From: Anopheles merus
Lineage: Eukaryota > Arthropoda > Insecta > Diptera > Culicidae
DNA length: 64,000 bases
Reading direction: 5' to 3'
Assembly (NCBI RefSeq): GCF_017562075.2
Contig: NC_054083.1
Location: 46,532,942-46,596,941 of the forward strand
In this document: positions 27,119-37,160 of the stretch, one piece after another
How the letters are laid out: the number at the start of each line of letters is the position of its first letter
Numbering within the stretch: the first letter of the stretch is position 1
Position numbers and translations under genes: made by a program
The notes under the pieces: model-generated
The model's database searches: none
Seen by the model: only the letters and a program-made list of their open reading frames with translations
Told to the model about the DNA's origin: nothing

Positions 27119-27162
<44 letters not shown>
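27119..27162. repeat. (CA)n microsatellite
   Basis: About 22 AC units. A second short CA block with CACG units follows near 27,252-27,280. It explains long Thr/His or Cys/Val shadow frames on both strands between 26,859 and 27,667. Confidence 0.93.
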
Positions 27163-27165
<3 letters not shown>

Positions 27166-27890
27166 TTTGGAGCCGGCAAGAGGAGGATTTGCACGTTCTC
27201 GCTGCGTTGTTGTTTCTTCTCCACTTTAGATTTGTTGCAATTAGAAACAACATACACACACACACACACGCACGCACGCTACAGCACTTTTGCACAACTT
27301 CCTGATAGTGACGACCTGCGTGCAAGAAATCGTTTCTACGGGGGCTGCGTCTGGCTGGTGTGCTGCCTTTCGCTACGAGAACTGGCGAGGCCTGCTCTGT
27401 TTTGCACTTGTGTTTTGTTTTTATTAGGACACACGTATCAATCAAAACCCTCCACACTACACGCTGCGTGTGTTCGGTACGGGCGTGCGGGTGTGCGTGA
27501 GTGTGTGTGTGTGTCTGTATGTTCAAGCAAATAACCTTCAAGATATTTCTCCTGCTGCTGACGCACTTTGCACCGTGTGTAGAGGACGAGAATGCTACCG
27601 CCGGCCGTGCGAGAAGATTCCTGAAGAAACTGACTGTATACACACACGCACCCGTTAGAGTAGACACGGTGAGGCGAACATCTTTCTACCAGGTCCCTTT
27701 TTGCTTCCTGCGCTCCGGGTGAAAACAGAGTATAACACGGTACAGCAGCAGCAGTCAAGATGAACAAACGCTACAACACTGAAACGATGAGTTTTTGGGC
27801 CACGAAGTACGGGCACGCACGTCCGTTCCGTTCGCGTAAGGGGAAACAACTAAGAGTGCGCACCGCTGTGGAAGACCTTAATACTCTCTT

Positions 27891-27928
27891 TCTCGCTCTC
27901 TCGCATCTTGTTGTGACGAGAGCGAGAG
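27891..27928. promoter_or_regulatory. GAGA-rich inverted repeat in the divergent intergenic region
   Basis: TCTCGCTCTC at 27,891-27,900 and GAGAGCGAGA at 27,919-27,928 are perfect inverted copies separated by 18 bases. Further GAGAG and CTCTC motifs lie at 27,935-27,942 and 28,100-28,130. The cluster sits between the divergent glypican and TMEM43 genes and looks like a GAGA-factor-type regulatory element. Function is inferred from motif density only. Confidence 0.35.
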
Positions 27929-28538
27929 AACGGCGAGAGCTGCAGGAGCAAACGGAATCTTCCCAAGGAACAAAACCGTTGCCGAGAGAGAAACACGTTG
28001 CTGCTTGCTCTAATTTGTGTAGCCTTCCCTCTTGCGCTCATCGGCGGACTTTACAGCGCACTCTCGTAATTCCGCACTCCGAGCAAATCGTTTTCAAACA
28101 GAGAGCGAGCAAATTTTTTTTTTCTCTCGCATGCATTTGTTTGTCGCTCCTGCTTGCATCAGTGCGTTAGACTGCACGGTGAAGAATATTTGCTCAGAAA
28201 AATTCTTTGCGTGTTAGCTAATCTCATTGCGCACACCCGCACTGATTGATTCGATGATTTTATTGAAGAAGTAACGAAGAAAAGGGCAACAAATTAGCTG
28301 CATTTTAAATGCGGTATAAAATAAAGATCTGCAAAAACTCGATACGGTATAGCAAAACCGGAAGGTTAAAGATTTTAATGAAGGACATTGAAGGGTGGAA
28401 TCATTCTGTATCTCGCATACACATAGTACTGCAGCCTACCAGATTTAACTTATACAACTTCATAAGTGTTTTTTTTAGCAGAATCATAGTTTATTTTAAA
28501 GACGGTCTAACAGTCAGCCTGACTGGTTCCCTGAAGAG

Positions 28539-28580
28539 CAGTGGTCTGCGAAATACGGTTCAGGACCCGTATGTGACAGC
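28539..28580 (+). mobile_element. Solitary hAT-like transposon end
   Basis: The string starts CAGTGGTCTGCGAAATACGG and continues with a CCCGTATGTG block. It resembles the terminal inverted repeats of many hAT elements, which begin CAGTGGT and carry a CGG…CC(G/C)…TGTGG palindromic core. The opposite terminus (…ACCACTG) and an 8-bp duplication of CTGAAGAG were not found nearby, so this would be a truncated remnant. The assignment rests on terminal similarity only. Confidence 0.35.
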
Positions 28581-28893
28581 ATAGGTAGACAGCTGTTTTC
28601 TCCTCTTGGAAGCATTGATTTTTTTCCGATTTAGTCAATTAAATGTTGATGTTAAACTCATCTTATATGTTTATAGATTTGGGCTTTTATTTTGACAAAG
28701 TTCACGAACAACATATGGAGCACGAGCTGACTGTTTGATGAAACATGACTGCAAAATTACTTTTTTATATAAATCTTCAATACTTTCAATAAATTGCATG
28801 TTCGCTTTCCCAATTTTAGCCGTTTTTCCAAAATACTATAATTTGAACATGTATCCAAAAAAGGAAAAAAAAACTGCACAACAAAGGATATTA

Positions 28894-29128
28894 TACAGTC
28901 AGAATTCAATAGTTGAACGCATTTTAGTTGAACACTCGATAGTTGGCTGATAATTCAACTAAACAGAATGTGTTGTATGGGAAATCCGGTTTTTTTTTGG
29001 AAATTTTACAAAAATCTCATGGTTTGCCGAGAAGTTTTTTGTTTTTTTGTATGGAAAAACGCCAACTTAAAAGTACAAATTCAATAGTTGGCATGGAATC
29101 GAAGTTCAACCAGTGAATTCCGACTGTA
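28894..29128. mobile_element. pogo/Tigger-type MITE with TA duplication
   Basis: A 231-bp non-coding element runs from 28,896 to 29,126 between TA dinucleotides at 28,894-28,895 and 29,127-29,128. Its terminal inverted repeats are 23 bases long with 20 matches. The left end begins CAGTCAGAATTCAATAG and the right end, reverse-complemented, begins CAGTCGGAATTCACTGG; both continue to TTGAAC. CAG-initial termini with TA target duplication are typical of the pogo/Tigger branch of Tc1/mariner. The motif AATTCAATAGTTG recurs internally near both ends. No transposase is present, so it would depend on a partner element elsewhere. Confidence 0.85.
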
Positions 29129-29440
29129 TTTCTAATCAGAATCATTGATAAAATTTCCCTAATTTGGTAATGTATTTTATTCTTCCTTCTTATGATAAAA
29201 ATATAAACACCCTAGAATTCTTTCACCACGGAACACTGTAATAATTGTTTAAAGCACTTGTAATAAAAAAAAAGTCAAAGTCCTTAAAACTAGCGTAATT
29301 TATCAAAAATCTCTTTCGCACTCTCCTCAAATCTAACGGATATGCTATAAAATATTTAAAAATCCTTTCCAAGCATCACCCACTGTGTGCGACTTTATAG
29401 CATCTGACAGCTGCCAAAGAAGAGCCTTCAAATCTTCCGA

Positions 29441-30811
29441 ATGTCAATCGTAACGAAAATAAACAACATACCGGTGAAAAGTTGGGCGATTACGCCTTCC
29501 ATGCAACGCCTTTTCTGCAGTTCCGTGGTGAAAAGCAGAAAAATACTCTGCTTAAGATGAGATTCACAGATGCGCTCAAATCCTGCTGGGTAGCAACACT
29601 GTTCGGTGCCGTGCTGCTACTAGCCGGCTCCACCATCCTCATCTGGAACGAGGTAAGGTAGCAGAAAATGAAGAATCCCTTGATCGTTTCACACTTCTCA
29701 CTGCAATTTCCGTAGGGTCGAACGATTCGTATTCTTTTGTCGTTAGATGAGGCCCTGAACGATGCAGTCACAGTGCGAGCCGATGAGCCGTACGAAAAAC
29801 AATACGAAGGACGCTTGATTCATCTCAATGGTGCGCTGTCGACGGGTGAGCCGCTTACCGAACCGGACTACAACATCCAGGTGCAGGCGGTGAAGCTGAA
29901 AAGACGCGTCCAGATGTACCAGTGGGTCGAGGAAACAGTGTATGAAAATGTCGTTTGCATCAAATCAAAATCAGATCAACTTATCTTATGTTCATTTTCG
30001 TAGGGAAAACCGGTTCGGTGAATCCGTCGCGACGGTCGAGACGGAGGACAGATCGTACTTCTACAACAGAGAGTGGCGCGACGAACTGATCGACTCTCGC
30101 AGCTTCTACATACGCACCGGGCACCATAATCCCACCTCCTTTCCGATCGACTCCACCGTCCATCTGTCCGAGCACGTGCACGTCGGCCCCTATGAGCTGG
30201 GGGCCGTAGCGAAGGAACGCTTCAAAACCTTCCAAGAGGTCACATCCGACACGCGACCGGAAGACCCATCGGTCAGGATGCACTCGGGGCTGTACTATCA
30301 CTGTAACGACATTTGGAACCCGGAAATCGGTGACATACGGATACAGTTTGCGTACGCCGGGCTGGAAGGCTCGTACGTGACCGTGGTGGGGAAGCTGGAA
30401 AACGGTAAAATAATACCGTACGAATCGACGCACTTCCGCAAGGTGCTGCTGCTCGAACCGGGCGAGCACAATCTGCACGAAATCTTCCGCTTCGAGCACC
30501 AGCAGCAACGGATGAACACGTGGGGCATACGGTTCATTGGCTGGATGTTGCTGTTTTTCGCCACCATTTGCAGTGCCACGATCATGCAGCATCTTGCCAG
30601 GGAGCACCGGCTCGTGCGGCTATTCCTGCCCGACACTAACTTTACCCTGTCGACCAACATCATGATGTCGTTTTCGGTGGCGCTGGTGATTGTTTCGATT
30701 GCGTGGATCGTGCATCGGCCGTGGCTGGGCGGCGGATTGCTGTTTGCGGCCATGTCACCGTTCCTGTACTGTGCACGCGGTATTATGGGCAGCTATCAGC
30801 GGATGGATTGA
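29441..30811 (+). CDS. TMEM43: TMEM43 (LUMA) homologue, spliced
   Basis: Firm exons are 29,557-29,652 (or from 29,521), 29,716-29,939 and 30,004-30,811. The introns are 63 and 64 bases with GTAAGG/TAG and GTATGA/TAG borders. From the ATG at 29,557 the product is 375 residues. The coding frame stays open upstream without an ATG. A good acceptor (CCTTTTCTGCAG) ends at 29,520, and residues LLK just before Met fit the family alignment. I therefore prefer a start at 29,441, with an 11-codon exon to 29,473 and a 47-base intron. This gives about 398 residues, close to the vertebrate protein (400). In 375-residue numbering, a first membrane segment lies at 11-30. Next come the NEGR motif at 31-34, EGRLIHLNGAL from 63 and KLKRRVQMYQWVE at 92-104. 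A long lumenal domain and three C-terminal membrane segments (about 282-303, 326-343, 347-367) follow. TMEM43 is an inner nuclear membrane/ER protein that binds emerin and lamins in animals. The weak point is the short 5' intron. Confidence 0.93.
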
Positions 30812-30983
30812 GGCGTGAGGATGAGAAACGATTTTAACTAGCGTGAAATATGGATGTAAGTTTTAACCAAATCATGTTGTAAACTGGTTTCTTTGTTTTG
30901 TGATACAATAACCTGATTTTGTCATTGGAGTGTCGAGTGTGCGTTCTTTGAGTTAGTGTTTTAAAATGAACACTTATTCCTTA

Positions 30984-30999
30984 AATAAATTGTAATAAA
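30984..30999 (+). terminator. TMEM43: Tandem poly(A) signals of TMEM43
   Basis: AATAAA occurs at 30,984-30,989 and again at 30,994-30,999, about 175 bases after the stop codon. A T-rich stretch (from about 31,006) follows. This is a normal spacing for a short 3' UTR. Confidence 0.75.
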
Positions 31000-32390
31000 T
31001 AATATGTTTTTTTTTTTAAAGAAATCAAACTTCAATTGTTACTTATAAGTAAATGAGTGAAGGAGCATCAATACTCACATGTTTAAGACAATAAATAAAG
31101 ATTCGATAAAAAGAAGGATTCTACCATTACAAGCATGTTGATAAACAGCATTAAATAAAACACTGTGAATGGTTTTGCACATAGCACTTAATGAGCAATT
31201 CTAGCATCATATTTCTAGCATAAAAAACCAACAAAAATTATTGGATCAACCGTCAACGGTCAACTTCAAATGCACGGGGCCGATGGAATATAAATTTTAA
31301 AGCCAATACTTTTTTCAAGTAGCATTGGATTTAATAAAATATGAAGGAGAATGTGGTATTTATTCCTTATTAAATGAAAACTGCACATTAATACATTATT
31401 TGACTAAATAAAACAATGATTTTGTTAGGCTAGGACGAAGCGTTCTAGCCGTTATTTTAAATTTATTCATGTCAACTGCTTCAACTGGCAGCACTGTCAC
31501 ACGCCTGTCAGTTGTGCAGTACTAGAGCTCTTTGCACACAGTGGTCGACTGCAGCAAAAATGAAGCGAATTTGTTTTGTAACGATTTTAATATTGATAAA
31601 TAAATGAAAAAATCGCATTTTTTGGTCTTTGATTGTGCTTCTCGTAATTTGCAGCGGTTCTTGAATCAATTAAAAGAGATAAATTTGTTACCAATGGATA
31701 TCCAAAAATAAATAAAACCAGATGAAAAAAAACTCTTATCACCGACAGACACCATTAAAATGTCGTTAAAAATGTTAGGTAATTTTTTAAACGCCTTTAC
31801 CCACTGATCTTCAACAAATTGGAGGCAAAATAAACAGAAAACTAATTCCCCGAAATAAAAATTTCCCCTTCCGCATGTCCGTACGGTTCGCCCCAGCGTG
31901 CGCTCGGAGCTGTCCGCCAGCTGTCACTTTCAAAAAAACAACCGTAAACGCGCCGCAACACAACTGCCAAGCGAAGCAGGGCAACACACACAATCGCTCT
32001 CGTAAAGTGCGTCGCGCACGATCGCGAAAGATCCCGGGCGGTACGGTCCGGCGTTGTTGGTACAGTGAATGTGTGTGACGGAACACTCCTCCCCCCAGGC
32101 AAAATATGGTGCAGTTTTTCGCGAGAAGGCATCATCGGTAAAATTACGATCGCGTCGTTTGCTTTGATTTTCCCCCGGCGGCGTGGTGCGACAGGGGGGC
32201 TCCCAGTTCAGGTGCGAAAAGTGCGCGTCCCGGTCGTAGTAGGGCTTCGCATCCCGTTTTCCTTCTGTGTGGCTCGAACGCGTGCATTTTTACAGTAAAA
32301 TAAAACGGAGCAAACTGCAAGATTTAGTGCATGTGCGTGTGTATGTGTGTGTGTGCAGTTTTTCTTAAGTCAGTGAAGTTTTTCCATGAG
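31000..32390 (+). promoter_or_regulatory. Intergenic DNA and probable promoter/first leader exon of the Q-rich gene
   Basis: From 31,000 to about 31,480 the DNA is AT-rich with nothing recognised. TCAGTT at 31,508-31,513 is a perfect initiator hexamer but lacks a TATA box or well-placed downstream element. From about 31,870 the composition becomes CpG-rich, typical of a mosquito promoter or 5' leader. A consensus donor (CATGAG|GTAAGA) follows at 32,391. The leader exon would end there, but its start cannot be fixed. Confidence 0.35.
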
Positions 32391-32790
32391 GTAAGAAAAA
32401 CCTGTTCTCGAAAGTGGGTTCAGAGTGCTTGTGTATGAGTGTGTGTGTGTGTGTGCTGTGTGTTTCTTGTACCTGGGAGGAGGAAGGAAGCGTGAGCGCA
32501 CGCAGCATAAGCACAAGCCTCCGGTAGGCTGTGCTTCATGGGCGCCTCTGTGCAAGCTGGTATGTGTTAATGTGTTCTGTGCGCAGTGTTTGTGTTAGTG
32601 TGTGAGTGTGTGCTTGTGGTATGAGCCGTTCGCAGCGATTGGTTTCAATTTGGCAAAAAGGGGGAAAAAGTATGCTGTTTGTATGCTGTGTCGCGACAAC
32701 TGAAATTAAATAATCTTTCCTTCGCGAACGATCGTGCCCATCGTACTCATCATCAGTGGACGTGATAAGGCGCCTGTCTTTCTCTTCCAG
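32391..32790 (+). other. Putative 5' UTR intron of the Q-rich gene
   Basis: The donor GTAAGA at 32,391 and the strong acceptor TCTTTCTCTTCCAG ending at 32,790 define a 400-base intron. The following exon would run 32,791-33,340 and contain the ATG at 33,043. Splicing would join an upstream ATG (32,386) to a 15-codon frame that ends before the main start, i.e. an upstream ORF. Confidence 0.45.
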
Positions 32791-33042
32791 ACATACGCTA
32801 AAGAAGACAAGTACTACATTCCGATGGCAATGAGCTGAACATAATTTAAAAGAAATCAAAAGAAACGAAAAGACATCAAACTGCATCAACTGTGGCTGCA
32901 CATTTTAATGCGTAATCAAGTGCACTGACCCTGTGGTAGAGTGCGTGTGTGTGTGTGTAATTCACCGTTTGCTGTGCAAACGACCACCACCACCAACAAC
33001 AACAACGTCGCGCATCGTGTCCTTTTTTGTGTCCCCGAAACG

Positions 33043-33340
33043 ATGAAAGAATCATTATCGCTGCATGAGAAGAAGGTTAGCATAATGTCGAGCGGCATCG
33101 GCGGTGGCGAGACGGGCGAAACCGGCCTAACCGCCGATAAGAAATTGATCCCGATCACGCATTTGTCAGCGTGCCAGCAGAAGAATCTATTACAACCAAT
33201 CGAAAATACGGCAACGGCCGTGGAGCAGCAGCAGCAGCAACAACTACAACAGCACCAGCAGCCCATCAACGGTGCGGCGGCGGTGCTGTTGGCGACAGGG
33301 CTTCCACCACCACCATCATCAACAGCTGGAAATGTGGAAG
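33043..33340 (+). CDS. First coding exon of an unidentified glutamine-rich protein
   Basis: The exon gives 99 codons plus one base, from the first in-frame ATG at 33,043 to a consensus donor GTAAGT at 33,341 (phase 1). The product starts MKESLSLHEKKVSIMSSG. It continues with a Gly/Thr-rich stretch and ADKKLIPITHLSACQQKNLL. A polyglutamine segment follows (codons about 64-80, mixed CAG and CAA), then a proline run (PPPPSS). Codon choice is more GC-ending than the surrounding DNA, the frame has low repeat content outside the Q run, and a good donor closes it. I do not recognise the family: disordered Q-rich N-termini are common in dipteran transcription, RNA-binding and signalling proteins. No following exon could be identified, so the next intron may extend past the right edge. 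Confidence 0.6.
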
Positions 33341-34269
33341 GTAAGTTCTCCCCTAGGACAACGCCACTCAAGTGCGTCGCGTTAGAGCAGGCTTAGAAGG
33401 CTTGAGCGCCTGCGTGAGCGAGTGAGAGTGTGCGTTACCATAACAACATTCCTATGATGACATCGCACTCTCTCTCTCGCTCGCTCGCTCCTCACTTTGC
33501 CGATTCGATGTGTCGCATCAGCAAACGAGCGCTTGTGTTTCGTTCGCTTTTGCATATGTCTTTCTCTTTCCCTGTTTTTCCTCTTCCATTCATCTCGCTT
33601 ACTCCTTCAATCTGGGTTATGCTTCTTCCGTGTCCCGTTTTGTGGCCGTATTTACATGTTGGTTCTATTTTTCTTCCCTTCTTCTACCCTTATGCTGCTT
33701 GCTTTTGGCAATTGTGTTGACTCGCCACCATTCGTAAGAGTGCTATGTGCGCTTTGGTTTTTGGTTATTTTGAATTGCAACCTTCCTTCCCTCCCGGACT
33801 CATTATAAACTTAACGATTACTTGTAACGATTTTGAACGAAAATGTGCTGTGTGTGAGAGAGACAGCAAAGAAAAGGCGAAAGAGAAGAAGCGTAGAGAA
33901 CGAAGAACAAGGAGCATAAGTATGCTCAATGATGCAGAGCACAAAGAGGAGCAGTGTGAACATGTTTGGCGTTTTATGGGCATTATTTTGGAGTTGAAAT
34001 GAAGGAAAAAGATGTTTGTGTTTTTGTGTTTTTTCTTCTTCATTTTTTTCGTTTTATTTTGCATTTGGTTTTTGTTATTGTTAAGCATATTTATTGTTAA
34101 TTTTAAATTGATTTGTTCGAGATAATTTTCATTTTTTTGGTAGTTTTGTGTACATTTTTTTTCTTTTCGTTAGCCTTTTCAATTTCTTGTTTGAAACATT
34201 TTTGGTTTGTTTTTTTTTGTACAATTTTTCTTCTATATTAGAACTGTTTTCTCTCTTCTTTTGTTTATA

Positions 34270-34390
34270 GTTCGGCTATGTTGTTGCTCTCTTTTTAAAC
34301 CATTAAATTAGTTATGGTTTAACTGTTATTGTTCGGCTTGTTGTTGCTCTCTTTTTAAACCATTAAATTAGTTATGGTTTAACTGTTATT
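34270..34390. repeat. Recent tandem duplication of a 60-bp unit containing a hairpin
   Basis: Copy one (34,270-34,330) and copy two (34,331-34,390) are identical except for a one-base indel and one substitution near the start (GGCTATGTT versus GGCTTGTT). Each copy contains the perfect 9-bp stem TTAAACCAT/ATGGTTTAA around a 10-base loop (34,295-34,322 in the first copy). Confidence 0.93.
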
Positions 34391-35855
34391 GTACAGACTC
34401 AATTCTATTTTGCTAGATTTCATGGATTTCTTTAATTGAATTTGAATTATTTCTTGATTCCTCCATCGTCAAAATGAACTCTCCCTTATCTCTCTGCCCT
34501 CTCCGTCCTTATGTTGTATCTTAGTTTTTTTCCATTATTTTCCATAAAAATCATGTGATAGGCCTCAAAAGACTTCCACACCCGTCTATCTTCTTCATAC
34601 CATCGCACGCTTCAAACATTTATTTGTTTTTTCGGTAATACAAAGCAACAACAATAAAAAAAGGCTGTTGTTACACACCAACCCATCCACCCACCACACT
34701 GAACACATATCAACTCCCTGGTGGTGGAAAGCATCACCAATAAACAAAAAAACAAAACAAAAAACTCACCTCCAGAGCGACTTTCAGTGCCTCTGTGCGT
34801 GCGTGCGTGCGTGTATGTGCATTTTGCGTCATGTTGCGTTGAAGCTGAAATATTCTGCTTTGTCTCAATGTACCACACCGACGTTTATTTCACATTCCTT
34901 TCGGAAATACATTCTGACTCCCGGACGCCGCCGCTGACGTATTTGCAAATATCAATAAGGGAAAAAGAGGGAGAGAGAGAGTCGTATGCGCGGGCCAGAA
35001 CGGTGTGGTGATGGTTGCTTATTGCTCGGGAGGAAGGGAAAAGAAGATGTTGGCAGAGCTGGGTGGGTTTAGTCCTATGATGTCATGCTACTGGGGCAGG
35101 GAGGGATGGGAGATTCTGATTCCTGCCCAAAAAAAAAAAAAAACAAAACAAAAAAATCATTTGGTATGACTGCAAAGTTAGTCATTATTCTTGCCTGTAT
35201 TGCTTCGACAACAACACCTTATCATTTCTTGGAACAGAATTTTAAATCGATTGTTAAAACTATCAAGCAAATATTGACACGCTACATTTGATGTTAATTT
35301 AAAAACACATCTTTTCGCCAAAAATCAAACATATTTTTAAGAAATAAATAAAATCCCTTTTCTCGGAACGCTTTTTTGCGGGTTTAAGCGGGGCAACAGT
35401 TAAGTGTTTTTCTTGTCCATTTTAATGGCTCAACGGTCCCACCCTCCCGTTCTCCGTGTCCAGTGAAGCCAACAAAAGCAAGTAAAACAGTATTTGTAGT
35501 AGTTGCAGGCGAGCGCACCGGCACCACCTGTTGTGTGCAATGAAGAAACCCCTGCGAGCGAGAAGGGATGGATCCCTTTTTCCCTGCTGTTGCTGTTGTT
35601 GTTGTTGTTGTTGGGATCCCGCTTGGCCCCTTTGGCGGCACCCCTTTTGCTGCTAAGCAAGCGAGCTTTGTGCTACTCTCTCACGCAGTGTCTTCCTTTT
35701 TCGTATTTTTTTTTCTATCTCCACCGCGTCCCGGGCAGCAAAAAGGCAGCTTCTCGTGCGTTGTGTCGCCGCGTTATACTTGCACGATTTTTGAAGCATG
35801 ACGAAGGGTGAATGGTTGATGAAAAGGGTACATTTACGTTGAGCTAGAGAGTGTT

Positions 35856-35887
<32 letters not shown>

Positions 35888-37078
35888 CTGGGGACGAGAC
35901 GGATCACCTTGCGGTGTGGGCAACAGGTTGATTACGTGTGTCCATCCTTTTGCCTTGCCGTCATGGGACGTTTTTAGGGGGGTCGCAGGGATGGTTAGCT
36001 TTGTGTGTGTGTCTGTCCTGGGAAAAAAATGGGAACGATATATTAACTCAGCTACTGGGCGGATGAACTTTTGCTTCTCTGTAGGGATATGGGAGAAAAA
36101 TGAGTTTCAATGTAATTCGGTTTAGGGGTAAAGTGGCTCCGTTTAAAATGGAAGGTTTGCTGCATTGTTTCGTGTACAGGGAATCTATTTCTGCTTTAAA
36201 TAAGAGAGCAGAACATCAGCTACTTCACATGAAGGCGACTAAATGTCTAGTATTTTCTTTGTACTGGGACAACAATGCTCGACTCGTCATAGCAAAATCA
36301 ATTTCACCAATTGCAGCTTTGATCCATTCAGTTAGAATGATGAAAATTTTGACAAGCGTCTATTTTAATTGGCTTGATTGACAGATGCGCTCGGTCGATA
36401 TTTTTCGACAACTCGTGTGGAAATAATCATACGACTCCAAATCAATTTCGTTATACGTTTAACTGTACTAAACAATTTACAGTGTTTCTGTTAATGCTTT
36501 AATCACCATTTTAGAAGAATAAAAAGCACGCTTGATTAACTGTGGGGGAAGGGTTTACGATTCTAGTCAGCTTTTTTACATGGAGATTGACATTTGGCGG
36601 CTAAAATCTTGAAAATATGATAAAACAATTTAATCGATTTTTTTAAAATAAATAAAAGTATTATCACCCTTTGCTAACAGATGAAGTGAAAGTAAAAAGG
36701 ATTTTTAAATGCATCTTTGTTTGTACAAAAATGGGGAAATCCAATGTGGTGGAACGTAACTATCATTTGCGATGTTCCACTTTCTAGGCTCTATATTGAA
36801 TTTAATTTCAAACAAATATTCATCAAATAAAAAATCGCAAGCCATAAGAAAGTGCTTTTTATAGGTTGCAAATGCTAACATAAATTAAATCCTATGGCTT
36901 TATAGTGTGTATGTGTGTATGAAATTTTGGCACATTTTTTGCATAAAATTGCGCAATGTCAGACACATAATCGAACACGCTAAAAGGTCCCTTATTTGCA
37001 CTGCGATTAACTCAGCTTACAAATATCTCCAATACTTTCAAAACAGAAACTATTGAAAAATAATAATCAAATTTTGGA

Positions 37079-37160
37079 TCTGTAGATCCATAGGTTCAAT
37101 CCAGTTCGTGGGGAATGTAGATCCATAGGTCACTGATTCAATCCGGTTCGAAGGACCAAA
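37079..37160. repeat. Short imperfect tandem repeat with tRNA B-box-like motif
   Basis: TGTAGATCCATAGG occurs twice (near 37,081 and 37,117). Each is followed by TTCAATCCAGTTCG or TTCAATCCGGTTCG, and the second copy carries a 6-base insert. GGTTCAATCC in the first copy matches a Pol III B box, but no A box lies at suitable distance. It is possibly a decayed SINE fragment that duplicated. Confidence 0.5.

Noticed and set aside
27101..27667. 188-codon minus-strand open frame
   Set aside because: It runs through (CA)n repeats as Val-Cys repeats and has no recognised domain. It is low-complexity.
29981..30607. 208-codon minus-strand open frame opposite TMEM43
   Set aside because: It is a shadow of the high-GC third positions of the TMEM43 exon on the plus strand.
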